Assembly: GCA_037951105.1 (NCBI GenBank)
Contig: JBAMJV010010150.1
Location: forward strand, 1-64,000
Direction of reading: 5' to 3'
Length of the DNA: 64,000 nt
From: Echinarachnius parma
Taxonomy: Eukaryota > Echinodermata > Echinoidea > Clypeasteroida > Echinarachniidae
Below the pieces are notes generated by a model that saw only the letters and a program-made list of their open reading frames with translations, was not told where the DNA came from and did no database searches. Made by a program: the position numbers and the translations under genes. How positions within the stretch are numbered: the stretch's first letter is position 1; the number at the start of each line of letters is the position of its first letter. This document shows positions 31,040-44,700 of the stretch, piece by piece.

Positions 31040-31182
31040 CCCCCCCCCCCCCCACCCGGGTTGAAAACAAACGATGTGGATAAAGTGTCTTGCTGGTGGA
31101 CATACGTGCCGTGGCTGGGAGTCGAACCCACGACCTTCGTTTTGACAAAGGCCCGAACTAATATACATGTATACCACGTTCC
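31040..31182 (-). mobile_element. tRNA-derived SINE, 3'-truncated
   Basis: The minus strand carries GTGGTATA, a GGGCC word and a B box GGGTTCGACTCCCAG, as in 5441-5654. Its body ends at a C run (31041). Confidence 0.75.
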
Positions 31183-31648
31183 CCGCTTTCTTTTAAGCCA
31201 AAACGTACTGGAAAATGCTCCACACACCAAACATTACAAATATGCTTTCATTACCACGTGAAACAATAAATCATAACTTAGATGTTAATCTTAAGAATTT
31301 GAGAAAAACTCCTCTGAAATAGACTAATTAATCATTTATAGGTTCCAAAATAAAACGATCGTTGACAGAGTTCAATTTAACCGCGTGCGGAACGCGTATG
31401 CGCTACGTGCAAAAGATTATGGTAGCGCACGGTATGTTGGCTTGTCGATATGTCAAGCCTAGCGCGAGCGTCGTGGAGGTCAAATTTCACTGGCGAGCAT
31501 TTGATTTCCTCCGATTTTTCTGCATTTAACAATACTAAGGTTCGGATTTTACCACACAAGCCCTTTTTATACTTATTCAACAATATTTATAAATTAGTTT
31601 AGCCAGTATAGATGTTTTCGGTAAGTCTCCCAATACTGTTATTTGGCT
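31183..31648. other. Intergenic between duplicated unit and gene B flank
   Basis: 31370-31620 resembles the right half of the MITE at 43788-44273 (TTTTTCTGCATTT, CACA..C.C(C/T)TTTTTAT). No gene seen. Confidence 0.45.
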
Positions 31649-32021
31649 TTAAAGGTTTCTAGTAACTTTGTTGGCAAGTGCAAAAACTGATGAGTGTTTA
31701 ATGAAATGTGTATTGCAGTGATTAGATATGTCCACAAGGTAATGTGTGAAAATTGCACGTTAATGGGAGATATCGTGAGCAAAAATGCAAAGTGATATTC
31801 ACTTACTCATTGTACTTACCTTGTGCACGGCATGAAATTATCCGGTAGACAATTTAATATCTGAACACTTCAAACCTAAATATCTTTTGAACGAAATTGA
31901 AATTTGAAAATCCGAAACCTGTCCCGTGCTTTTATTGTTAATATGAATATAATAAGGTATGAGAAAACAACTACAGTTCCAAATAAATTTTGATTTGGAC
32001 AGTGTTACTAAGTCCCTTTAA
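31649..32021. mobile_element. TTAAAGG MITE
   Basis: TTAAAGGTTTCTAGTAACTT at the left and GTTACTAAGTCCCTTTAA at the right, both ending in TTAA. The right end matches 5213. Confidence 0.6.
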
Positions 32022-32072
32022 ACATGATCACTCTGGTCATCCTCTTATTTGATTGGTGGATCATGATGTATC

Positions 32073-33228
32073 TTAAAGGTTCACTGAATCCGAATTGTGT
32101 ACACATTAACTATTTGTTAACTATTTTATAACATTATGTTTTGTATATTCTTAAACATTTAAATGGATAGTTGAGTTTGGTATAGAGGGCGCTACACAAA
32201 ATAATTTTTTGGGGAGATAATGAAAAACTGAGTGTCAAATTTGAAAGAGCATAACAGAATGACCGAATAAACTTTATTTGATCACAATCGGTTCAGAAAA
32301 AGCTGAAATATCCATAACTATAACCATTAGTAATTATGTGGGGCCTGCTTCCTCTTTTCCCAAATTTACAAAATAGGTTTTAAATGTTGTTGATTATCTC
32401 TCTATCTAATCACTATTACAACAAAATATCACATGCACAATATTTTATTTAAAATGGTTGAAACCGATGAGTGTTAAGAGAGCATCCTCTTGAGTTTTAA
32501 CGGCTGTTTTTGAATGATAACAATCTTTTTACTTAGTCATTAGTAATTTGTATTCCTTTCGAGCATGGTGGAGTTATAACTATTAGTTTGTAATGTAATG
32601 GTGCAGGTTTTGGTAACTAACATTCAGTTTGACCAAAACTGTACTCTCTTTACCAGAACTCAACTATCCATTTAAGCAATTATATTCTTCACTTTGCTAT
32701 GTCCCACCTCTCCAGAGTAAAAAATTCCCTAGTGACATCACCTGTCAATCATGGTCAGCTAACCGGAGAAGAACAAAAGCCATACTTACAAAAGTACATG
32801 CTCACAATAACATGCACTGCATGTTTCCATACAATAGCTTATCAATGCATTCCTTGTCCTAATCATGGTTGAGCTTATCTGACATTGCAACTGCTATTGT
32901 AATTGAAAGTGTGTCAGTTAGAATAGTATTCAAACATGAGATGCTAATGTGAGCAAGCCTCACCAGTCCTTCCGAGAAGTTGCATCCCACCCTGTTTTGT
33001 TCATCTGTTTAGTAATTGAGTATTGATTGACAGATGCTGTCACTAGTGGACTTTTAATCTGGCCAGTTCTTTTTAGAGGTGGGACATAGCAAAGTGAAGA
33101 AAATAATTGCTAAAATTAGTACAAATATACAAAACATATGTAGGTCAAATTGTTAACAAATAGTGGATGTATACACTAATACATAATAGTTGAAGGCAAC
33201 TTGCAATTTGATTTCAGGGCACCTTTAA
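32073..33228. mobile_element. TTAAAGGTTCACTGAA MITE containing a second MITE
   Basis: Paralogous copy of 23096-23781 upstream of gene B. It is interrupted at 32159-32675 by a younger TTAAA MITE. The flank GATTGGTGGATCATG.TGTATC is conserved with gene A. Confidence 0.85.
32159..32675. mobile_element. Nested TTAAATGG MITE
   Basis: TTAAATGGATAGTTGAG / CTCAACTATCCATTTAA; inserted in the older MITE after the A/B duplication, since the gene A copy lacks it. Confidence 0.85.
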
Positions 33229-33540
33229 TGTTGGTCTTGTTATGAGACACCGCACGCAAACACACACCGCGTCATATACACACTGCCAATGCAAGTCTAA
33301 CTATGTAACACGTCGCGCGCGCCCGTACCGTATGCGACACGAACGCAGACCATTCATACATTTTAATTTAACTCTTTCATCCCAATCTTCAATTCTCCCA
33401 CAGTTCCTGATATATTCGCAGTTGGTTACATCTCACTTTACTAAACATATTTAACAGAGGAAGTTCTTCTCGTGATGTAGGTGATAACTCTCCAGTCTGA
33501 AGCCAGGGGCCGTGCAACACTATCTTCGAATGCTTAAACC
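33229..33540. other. Upstream flank of receptor B
   Basis: Homologous to 22773-23095 (inverted) and 60215-60539 (direct): GAGACACCGCACGCAAACAC, ACACGTCGCGCGCGCCCGTA, GAAGTTCTTCTC. The ORF at 33242-33454 lies in this non-coding flank. Confidence 0.6.
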
Positions 33541-33688
33541 ATATTACCACTGTCGTCGTTTTTAGGAGTAAAATATAACTAGCTAATAAGGATAAACCTA
33601 GGGTTAGGGAACTATGGGAACATTGTGGCCCTATCATAACTCCATCAGGATTGCAAGATCTAGCTGTGAGAGGAAAACTGTCAACAAG
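33541..33688 (+). promoter_or_regulatory. Conserved 5' block of receptor B
   Basis: Same block as for genes A and C. The TATA-like position reads CTATCATAA (33631), 58 bases before the ATG, slightly weakened against CTATATTAA in A and C. Confidence 0.6.
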
Positions 33689-33791
33689 ATGGAGCGATCT
33701 TCAGTCGCCTTGCCTTCTGGACACACCATCTTCAGCATCTGGAAGCTTCTGGCTATGTGTGTTATTGCTCTTCTTTGCTTGAAAAGTCAAG
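33689..33791 (+). CDS. Receptor B exon 1: signal peptide
   Basis: MERSSVALPSGHTIFSIWKL and then LAMCVIALLCLKSQ. Donor TCAAG|GTATGA, phase 1. The following bases keep homology with gene A intron 1. Confidence 0.88.
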
Positions 33792-36700
33792 GTATGAATT
33801 TCATTATATTATTATATGACTTTTTTAAATTGTTAGTTTTGATATCATTATTATATGGCTTTATATTATAATTCAGTATAATACTCGTCTGTAATACTGT
33901 AAAAGTGTCAGCTTAATGTTAAGGGTTACGTGGACGGGGTGGAAAATTACTAAGTATGGTAAATAAAATAACAGCAAATCAATCGCACGGGAACATCCAG
34001 AACATAAGGTAGAACACGGAGAGAACAGAATACACGATGTTGAACAAGAAAGAGTCTGGTAGTGCACTGGTTTTATTAAGGCCAATCTGGCAAAAAACAC
34101 ACTAATAACATTAAGATAACATGCAAATGAACTGCATGAAGGGAAAAACTTTTACAACGAATTACAAAATAGACCTAACTTAAATGGAATAACCATATTC
34201 TACAAATGAACCAATAAGGGATGAGATGTTGTGACATGATCAAGATGGCAAAACAATATCCAAACTGAAGAATGGTTTAAAATGAACTGAAGACTGGTAA
34301 TGAGGCAGTAGCAGACAAATGTTCAACTTAAAGTTTTCGCAAATAATTTGGATACCGAATATTGCAACAGTGTATAACTATAAAGTCAATGTCCGATAGC
34401 AGTGTAAAAACAGCACGAAATGATGTTCTTCCAATAAATGTTCAAATGATTATGATAACTAATGTACAAAGACTTGAAGAAACTGAAGATAAACGACGAC
34501 GTGTGAAGTTCGAAATAGCTGCCACCAGTGTAATACTGTTAAAGTATCAGGTCGAGGGTGGAACAGTATAGGAAATTAACTATTAAATTAAACTGAATCT
34601 TGGGTTGATGTAATTAATTTCGTAAATGCTAATAATGCATACGACACACTTTTTGAATAAACTAAATATGTATTATTATAATAAGAACTTAAAAATTATC
34701 GCCCTATATCATTATTATCATATATTTCAAAGGTATTATTATATAATACGTTGTTTCCTTTTTTGAATGAGCATGCTTTTTGATTCTCAACCAATTTGGA
34801 TTGAGGAAAAATCATTTAACTGATTTTGCTCTAAAAGGGAACTATTTATAGGTATGTTTATGGATCTGAGTAATGCATTTGATACCATTGATCATACAAT
34901 CCTAATTCATAAACTAGAATACTATAATATCAGAGGCCTTGATATATCCTGGTTTGAGGACTATCTTAAAATAGAACACAGTAGGCCTACGTTTATTATC
35001 ATTTTAATAGTTTCTCAAAATTAAACCTCACACAGTCACATGTGGAGTTCCTCAATAGTCCAGAAGCCTATTTTCAGAAGAGGCCTAGAAATGGAGTTCG
35101 TGCAACACCCACCATAGATTTAGTTTTTCACTTTAGGGTGTCTGGGGTGTCTGGAACATTTCTAGCCCTGATGTACAGTTGATTTCTGGTAGCAACACTA
35201 GATTGTATCCCATTTTGTTTCAGGGGGGTAGCGTCCGAGGCGCAAATCTGGGAAATCGTCATAATGTTGGACTTGTTCAGCTCTATGCATCCAGAAATTA
35301 ACCAATAATTGTTGTTTACATGTTGACATGAAATAAATCTTTGTGTTTATGCTCTTGAGTCAATAAAATCATTGCAAAAAGAATTTGGGCTATTTAATTT
35401 TAAAAACAAATACAATTTAAGGTAGCGTTCGAGGTGCAAATCTGAGAAATTGGCATAACTTTGGATCATGTCGTCACATGTAGTAAATGCTTGCATTGCC
35501 ACTCAAAATCAGTTGCACTCGAATATTGGCTAAAGAAAGTAGCAAAATACAGAACTATAACCCTAGGTTTTTGTCTTAATTTCCAACTGTAATTGAGTGA
35601 ACTACTTGCTTGTCAATGTACATGAACTGAAAAGGTTCATCAGAAAAGGTTCCAGTGTGGAACTGCCAAATAATTGCATTATCTGTGAATAGTATCACCC
35701 CACCCTAGTTTTTAAATATTAAATGGTTAATTCTACATAGACAAAGGAACTTTGCAAATTAAGCAATGCACTTAGCTGGGGATACCGACAACTCATTTGG
35801 CACTTAATATTATGGTTATTAAAGTACATTTGTATCCAAACCGCTAATGACCAGCATAATTTTTCTGTACCATAAATTATTCAGAATGATCAATGTGATG
35901 TACACAGTAAATTTAGGAACCATGGCAGATTAAAAATTACTGGTAAACCGTGAGCCACACATGCCCACTCTGCCGGTTAATTATGGACTAACCAATTTGC
36001 AATTAGGCTGGCAACCAGCCTCTGTACATTATATATAAAAGTCACAGTGATTAACAGTGGAGAGACAGAACAATAGAGAGATAGGAAACAAGTTTGCTAT
36101 TGCGACTTGTAGACTTGTTATCCAGCTGAATCATAGCTTGGTAGTCTGTATTGTCAAACCAAAGTCAATGTCTGTATAATGCTGTATTGAACTGAAGGTT
36201 ACTAAATGCTATACATGTACAAGAAGAAAGTAAATCTTGAACTTCAATTGGTCTTCAACTATATCCAACCCCTGAGCTGGTTCCCCAAGCTCCAAGAAGA
36301 CACAGTCAATGGCTAATTCCCCCAGTTCCAGAAAAGGACAGAGTCAACATGCAAAACAAGCTAATTCCCCAACATCTCTACCTAACTCGAACAAACAACA
36401 AACTCTTATTAACCGGGTTAACCCTAATATTCAGGATTATAATAGTCCAGACCACTCTATTATCCTAATCCTCCTCCTCATCATCATCAGAATCCTCCGG
36501 TAGAACTTTGTTGGGATCTCTGCATTGTTCACCTCCCATGCAGCTGCAGGATTCTGTGCATGACATATCCTGGCTCCTGCAGGCACCAACGTGACTGCGC
36601 TGGCATGCATATATATTGCATGTGCATGCAGTGAGCTCCACCAGTCCAACTGGGGCTGGGTCTTCTGACAGTAGTATGGGTTGGATGGTTCCATCTTGGA

Positions 36701-38764
36701 TGTTCCAACCATTGCCGTCTGGGTCAGGTAGCGACTGGGTGGCGAGCAGTGACTTCTTCCAAACAATAGCATTGTACATAACAAAACAAAGTTTACATGT
36801 ACAATTAAACAGATGTACGATGAAAACTTGAATCATATACAATAAAATAACAATATATTTGGAAATGGAGGGATCCACTAAAAAGCAATGCTTGTAGATT
36901 GTGGACCCCTCGAGTAATAATAAAGCAATTAAATCATAATTCCTAAACAAGTCGAATAATACTTTACAAACGTACATTTTTTTAAACTAAAAATAAATTG
37001 TACATTTGAGTTTGAATTGTTTCCAGTAAAGGTTACTTAAAAACTTCGACGAGCAGAACAAAACAATACGACACAACGCAAAACAACGTGCATAGGACAG
37101 GATAGCACGGGATGTCAAATATATAAGATTGAGAATTAATGAAAAGATGAAAAAGTAAAATACGTGATGGTAACATGAAGAGAAAGGATGGTTGGATGTG
37201 GACAGAGACAGAACTGGTGACGCATACGGGTATAAGCGATAAAAGAGCGCTCAATACAACAGAAAAGAAAAAAAATTGGAAGGCAAATTTCAATAAACTA
37301 AAACACTAACATATAGATGATGACCTTTTATTGACAAAATATGAATAATACAAATTAAACAGTATATAGGGAGACAACCATACCTCTCAATTTAATGGGT
37401 TTCGTAAGATTGCAATAATAATACTCTAATCCTTTTCTTAAACAAACTAAATGAAGTTGCATTTTTAATATTATCATTGAGAGTATTCAACAATTTGGGA
37501 CCATTATAAATACATGTATTTTGAGCTAACAACGTTCTTGATAAGGGGAAATGGAATTCTCCCGAATGTCTTGTTGGGTATTTATGAACTAATTGATTTT
37601 TTAATAACATTTCATCAAAAATTTCGGGTAAGTCAATTTACCGAGGTTGGAGGCAGGCACTCGCCCTTCTGCTTCTTCTGACAGAACATCCAGTACCTGA
37701 CTTCATCTCTGGTGCCACCAGCAGCACAAAAAGTATTGTACAAGACACACGCAAACTCCTCACATCCACGAATAGTTTCACTAGTCGGCGGGATGACGTC
37801 CCCCAGTTTGGCCACTTGCTGAGCTGCGTCCTTCAGGAGTTTCCTCAGAGCAGTACTCTTGCCGATTCCACTCAACGCGCTTGTCGAGTCGCATATAGTG
37901 AGAGCATGCAAAGATGGAAGTGCTTTGCATACCTCTGGACCAACAGCCGATACTATGTCATGGATTGGGATGTAGCGTAGCCTTTCCTTCACTCCAGTAC
38001 GAAACCAAAGTTTCTGGCACATCATTGTGGTGAACATGTGTATACATATGACTGCTACGTCCGTGTCTGGTAACTGCACGATCACCTGTGCATGGTCATG
38101 GGAGGCATGGTGCGCGTGCAATACAAGCCGTGGGTCTGCTTCGTCATGGTCAGGTTCTAGTGATGACAGGTTTGTCACGTGTCCTCTGATGATCAGCTTG
38201 CACTCCATTCCATTCTTGAAGCCTCCACCGACGACCAACTGATCACTTGGTGCCAGTTTTTCAGTTGCAGTTTGGCACCATCGATCACAGAGGTTTGCTT
38301 TGTACCATTGTTTAGGCATAGGTGTGCTGGTTCCAGATATCTTAATCTCCAGTCCAGTATATGACCCTCGCCGACTGCGTTCTCCTGCCTTGATGGAGTT
38401 GGGTTGGTCATACCGATCAGACCCCATATCTACCCTGTTGCAACCATTATGTCCTAGTGGGGCTGATATGAGTTCATATCATAGTTCTTGTCTGCCAGTT
38501 GGCCAAATGTCCTGGCACCGGCAGATTTGACCATTTGGACTATGGCCATCGCATCAATCATAGTAGCTGTGGGTAGGGGCTCTTCACTGATAGGAAGTAT
38601 GGGTAGCACATCAGCCTTTCCTTCTAACGCAGTTACCAGATCACATTCTCTTCACATTCTTGCGCAAACTGCCATCCGAATGTGCCAGTGAACGACAGTT
38701 CATGCGCAAGTACTTATTGTATCCCCCGAACCACTTCGGGGGATACTATGGATTTGGCCTCGTC

Positions 38765-38795
<31 letters not shown>

Positions 38796-41700
38796 GTCCG
38801 CCGCGTCCGCCGCAGAGATTTTCTTGTGAACGCTCTACAGGTCCGAGTTCTTGTCCGATCATTTTCTAATTTGGTATGAAGGTGTATTAAGGAAAGAGGA
38901 TGAAGCCTATTGATTTTGGTGTGGGGCGGAGTCCTGGTTGCCATGGTAACCATGATATAAAGAAATAGTTAAGATTACCTTGTGAACGCTCTACAGGTCC
39001 GAGTTCTTGTCCGATCATTTTTTAATTTGGTATGAAGGTGTATTAAGGAAAGAGGATGAAGCCTATTGATTTTGGTGTGGGGCGGAGTCCTAGTTGCCAT
39101 GGTAACCATGATATAAAGAAATAGTTAAGATTACCTTGTGAACGTTCTACAGGTCCGAGTTCTTGTCCGATCATTTTCTAATTTGGTATGAAGGTGTATT
39201 AAGGAAAGAGGATGAAGCCTATTGATTTTGGTGTGGGGGGGAGTCCTGGTTGCCATGGTAACCATGATATAAAGAAATAGTTAAGATTACCTTGTGAACG
39301 CTCTACAGGTCCGAGTTCTTGTCCGATCATTTTCTAATTTGGTATGAAGGTGTATTAAGGAAAGAGGATGAAGCCTATTGATTTTGGTGTGGGGCGGAGC
39401 CCTGGTTGCCATGGTAACCATGATATAAAGAAATAGTTAAGATTACCTTGTGAACGCTCTACAGGTCCGAGTTCTTGTCCGATCATTTTCTAATTTGGTA
39501 TGAAGGTGTATTAAGGAAAGAGGATGAAGCCTATTGATTTTGGTGTGGGGCGCGGTCCTGGTTGCCATGGTAACCATGATATAAATAAATAGTTAATATT
39601 ACCTTGTGAACGCTCTACAGGTCCGAGTTCTTGTCTGATCATTTTCTAATTTGGTATGAAGGTGTCTTAAGGAAAGAGGATGAAGCCTTTAGATTTTGGT
39701 GTGGGGCGGAGTCCTGGTTGCCTTGGTAACCATGATATAAAGAAATAGTTAAGATTACCTTGTGAACGCTCTACAGGTCCGAGTTCTTGTCCGATCATTT
39801 TCTAATTTGGTATGAAGGTGTCTTAAGGAAAGAGGATGAAGCCTATTGATTTTGGTGTGGGGCGGAGTCCTGGTTGCCATGGTAACCATGATATAAAGAA
39901 ATAGTTAAGATTACCTTGTGAACGCTCTACAGGTCCGAGTTCTTGTCCGATCATTTTCTAATTTGGTATGAAGGTGTATTAAGGAAAGAGGATGAAGCCT
40001 TTTGATTTTGGTGTGGGGCGGAGTCCTGGTTGCCATGGTAACCATGATATAAAGAAATAGTTAAGATTACCTTGTGAACGCTCTATAGATCCGAGTTCTT
40101 GTCTGATCATTTTCTAATTTGGTATGAAGGTGTATTAAGGAAAGAGGATGAAGCCTATTGATTTTGGTGTGGGGCGGAGTCCTGGTTGCCATGGTAACCA
40201 TGATAACCATGATATAAAGAAATAGTTAAGATTACCATGTGAACGCTCTACAGGTCCGAGTTCTTGTCCGATCATTTTCTTATTTGGTATGAAGGTGTAT
40301 TAAGGAAAGAGGATGAAGCCTATTGATTTTGGTGTGGGGCGGATTCATGGTTGCCATGGTAACCATGATATAAAGAAATAGTTAAGATTACCTTGTGACC
40401 GCTCTACAGGTCCGAGTTCTTGTCCGATTATTTTCTTATTTGGTATGAAGTAGGCTTGGGCGGTTCTGCCCCAGCTTGGAGTCGATTCTGATTCCATACC
40501 CATGTCTCGGTTCCGAGAAGAATCGGTTCTGAGATCGTATAGCGTACATGTACACATAACTCATACAATCACACAATCAGCTCTGTGTATGTGAGAAGGT
40601 AACTCGCCGGATCGCCTACCGCGCTGGCGATCCAGTTCTAACAAAAATTGTTAAAATGCAGTGCGTTTGTAATCGAGGTAAATCTGAACAGTTTGATATC
40701 ATTTTTCCGTAGAAATCATTTTAGAAATGCAAAAAAGTAATTGATTTAGGAATCTGGTTTATTTAAGAGGATTTGGGGCCACAAATGCACTGCATTTTAA
40801 CCATTTTTTTTTAGAACTGGATCGCTTGAATTGCGAATTGCATGCATGCGTACGTATATGCGCTGTACACGTACGAACGCCAGCGTTGTTTTCTTGAAAT
40901 AAATGAGACGGGACCGGTGCGGGAGAGACCGGGAGAGACTGTGTCTGTGCGAGACACGGCAGTTCCATGCGTTTGCGCGAAATAGTTTGATTCTATTCTG
41001 ATTAGAACCGAGGAGAGTCGGCATAAGAGATCGACTCTCTTGAAACCGACTCGTTCTTGCGCGCGATCTCCCTTCCCCGCGAGTCGATTATTCACAGAAT
41101 CGGTACAGTTTTGCACGTGTACCAGTAGTATACAATGACGATTGGCTGCAATTGTTTTTAACTGCTGCATAATGTAAGAGCCTGTTACATATGCCAATAT
41201 TAATGAGCTCCGCAAGTTAGCAAAGGCCTCGCCGCTGACGCGGCTCAGTCCAGCGATCACTGCTGTAAGCGCACATCGCCTTGTCTATTAATCAGACCCT
41301 GCTCGGAGGACAAACAGCGCGCGAGGCCTTGCCCAAAGGCTACTGCCAGCCTAGTAGAACAACGTACACCACCAAACTTGTTCAGTTCACAATATTACAA
41401 CCCACAAAAGTGCAATGCAATTGGTTCGGGGGATACATGTGCTCGGCTGCGCGACCCGCTGAGCGCGCAATTTCTAGTTTCAGGTTGACATCTCGGGCTT
41501 TGGCAACAATGAGTAGACTGCCAAAGATATCTCGATCAGCATGTGACACTGGTTATCTTGTCTGTGTGCGATATCACCTTCTTCTTATTTGTCATTGATG
41601 CAAAGGTCTTGATATTCAGGTGTGGCAAGGTTTCCCAGTATTTATTGATGAATCATAATTATTGGAGTGGGAAAACAGAAAAACGTAGTCATGTGTTTAA

Positions 41701-44700
41701 AAAAATCCAGATTTTCACCTCAAACGCCACCTTAAATTGTATTTTATTTTTTGTTTTCCATAGCCCCAATTTTTTGAAATGATTGTATTGAGCAGAAACA
41801 CAACCATTTTATCTCATGTCAACATATTAACAACAATTATTGTTTTTTCTGGATGTAAGAGCTGAAAAAGTTCAAAATGATGCCAATTTCTTAGATTTGC
41901 ACCTCAAACGCCACCTTAAATTGTATCTTGTTAAATGTTATCGAATACCGGTAGTTCAAATTCTTTTGCAATGATTGTATTGAGCAGAAACACAAACATT
42001 TTTATCTCATGTCAACATGTTAATAACAATTATTGGTTTTTCTGAATGTAGGAGCTGATATAAAATGGGCTACAATTTAATGTTGCCACCAGAAATTAAC
42101 TGTACATCAGCGCTAGATGTTCCAGAGACACCCCATAAACACCCCGAAGTGAAAAAAACAAATCTGTGGTGGGTGTTGCACGAATTTGTTTTTTGCTGGT
42201 CCTGGCCCCTGGACTACAAGGCTCCATCTTATACTAGGCCCACTTTTATGTTATATTTATGTAAATGATATAATAAGATCATCAACCATTCTAACTTACA
42301 TTCTTTTTGCCGACGATTCAAATATATTTTATTTAAAAAAAAATATTCATAAACTTGTTGATACTGTGAATCATGAAGTGTGCAATATATTTCATTATGG
42401 TTTAAATGTAATATATTATCCTTGAATATTAGTAAAACTAACTTTATTCGCTTTAGAACTATTTACTCCCGAGAGCAACCACAATCATGTCATTTGTTTT
42501 AGATGGTTTATCCTTGGTAGAAAAGAAAAATCAACGTAATTTTTAGGAGTCATTATTGACTCAAATTTGTGTTGGAACAAACACATACATAATATAAATA
42601 TTTTTATATCTCGGAATATTTGGTATTTTGTATCAAATTAAATATTTGATAAATGACGAATCTCTCTTTATTCTTTATAATGCCTTAACTTTACCGTATA
42701 TCACATACAAAATGTAAATATAGTATGGGCAAACTGTAATAAAATGAAAATAAACTTAACATTTCTTTTGCAGAAGAGAGCAATTCGTATTTGCACACAC
42801 TCTACCTATCTTGCAAATTCAAACCCGTTGTTTAGTCAATTAAAAACGTTAACGGTTCATGACATACATAGGTTGTACGGCTTTGATGATTTAAGTGTAA
42901 GTTGGTTTAAAAATTACCTCAGTGATAGATCCCAATGCACATCGATAAATGGGAGCCTCTCCTCGCTCGCATATGTAAAATACGGAGTCCCACAGTGCTC
43001 CATTTTGGGCCCAACTTTGTTCTTGTTATAATTATATAAATGACATTTCAAACGCTGTTAAACATTATAAAGTGTCCCTCTACGCTGATGACACTTGCTT
43101 GTACTTCTCATCGCATAACCCACGTCAAATGCAGACATCCATCAGTGAAGATTTAGAAGGGATTACCCAGTGGCTGAATGCTAACCGACTTATTATTAAT
43201 GCTAACAAAATACAGAATATATATTAATTGGTTCTCGGAAAAGAATTAGGACTTTTTATGATACTGGAATTATATTGAAGTTAAACGAGTACAATCTTAA
43301 CGAAGTAAATCAGTGTAAATATTTTGGGGTGATAATTGATCAAAATCTTACATGGAAGTTATATATTGATTATATGTGTCGTAAACTTGTAAACAATTTG
43401 TTCCTTCTACGTAAAGCCATAATGTACATTACTGAAAATATTGCAAGAACATTATATTATAAATTAACTTAGTTTATTGTTCGCCAGTTTGGAATAATAC
43501 CTTTGATATATCCTTAAATAAATTACGAGTTCTACAAAAGAGAGCACTTAGAATTGTATTACAAGTAGACTATATACCGTAAGTTCTAATACTTTGTTTC
43601 AAAGAATAAAGGTCGATTCAATTGATTTTAAGATGGAAGAAGACAAATTTGATGTTAATGTTTAGAATAATTCATTATCAAAAAATTCCTCAATAAGTAT
43701 TCTCTCGGATTGAAATGAAGCATCATACATATAGCTTACGTAATTCTCAATGTCAAATATTTTTACCCAAACCAAAAACTGACTCTCTTAAAGGTATAGA
43801 CCAGTTTTGGAAACGCCCCCCTCTCAAAAAATGAAATGGAAGCTCTTATTACCAATCATGTGAAAGAATATGTTTTGACTAATACGTGATGATACAAATT
43901 TTGCCTGGAAACCGCCTACTAATTGATATATTTGGTAAATTATCATATCGATCCGGCCTGGATAGATATCGCGACGATTGATATACAGCCACGTGCAATG
44001 CGTGTAAATCCTATGGCAAATGCGCACATGGTAATTCGCCCAAGCAAATCGCTGGAACGAGCGTACGAATGTGGCCAGCGCATACGGGCCAAGCTGAGGG
44101 TGAATTTAGGCTCAATGTCAGCGGCTTTCATAAACGTTTTTAATGATTTTTCTGCATTTGACGATAGTACGGTTCAGATTTTTCACACACGCTCCTTTTT
44201 ATGTTATTTCAATAATACTAATCAATTAGTTTGACCAATAAAGCTATTTCCCACTACTGGCCTTTCCCTTTAAACGGAGTTTTATTTATTCGAGTTATAA
44301 GGCTTTGAATTTACTACGATTAGAAATTAGGCAATTATATAACATCAAAACATTATCATCAAAATGAAGGGATGATTTGATAATGTAATTTATTTTTTAT
44401 TTTTTTATATCTTAAATGTAATTAAGCATTTTTTTTCAAAATCTGAATAAACCTATTTGTAAAGCTTGCTTTTAGTGGTCTTTGTTTTATATATATAATG
44501 AATATCTGTTTGTATGTATATACACTGTTGGTCATAAAGTTGGAATATATTTTTGTTATAGATCAAACTTCATTCCTTTTCCCTGTTTTTTTGTGCATAA
44601 TTAACCATTTTAGACTACAACTAATGATTGTATAATGTTTCAAAACTACCAATGTACAATAAATGGTTGCATGAATTTTCATTAATCAATTTAGTTTTGA

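Larger units (their letters stand above)
35056..42216. mobile_element. 7.16-kb Academ-like DNA transposon with long inverted repeats
   Basis: Termini TAGTCCAG and CTGGACTA, extended inverted similarity over roughly 500 bases (CGTGCAACACCCACCA, ATGTACAGTT(G/A)ATTTCTGGT, subrepeats with AACAATAATTGTTGTT), and a 3-bp CAA duplication (35053-35055 and 42217-42219). It splits a LINE RT gene. The interior encodes a broken FEN/XPG-like protein on the minus strand, a nested LINE and a 156-bp satellite. A 3-bp duplication plus an XPG-like nuclease fits Academ; that superfamily call is an inference. Confidence 0.75.

Noticed and set aside
36309..36831. Plus-strand and alternative minus-strand frames in the Academ-like element
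   Set aside because: Shadows of the Cys-rich relic on the minus strand or of (ATC)n sequence.
38817..40450. Could the regular repeats be a CRISPR array?
   Set aside because: Whole 156-bp monomers repeat without unique spacers, and the DNA is animal; it is a satellite.
41281..41598. 105-codon frame as a host gene
   Set aside because: Inside the DNA transposon, with no recognisable content; may be part of a decayed transposon gene.
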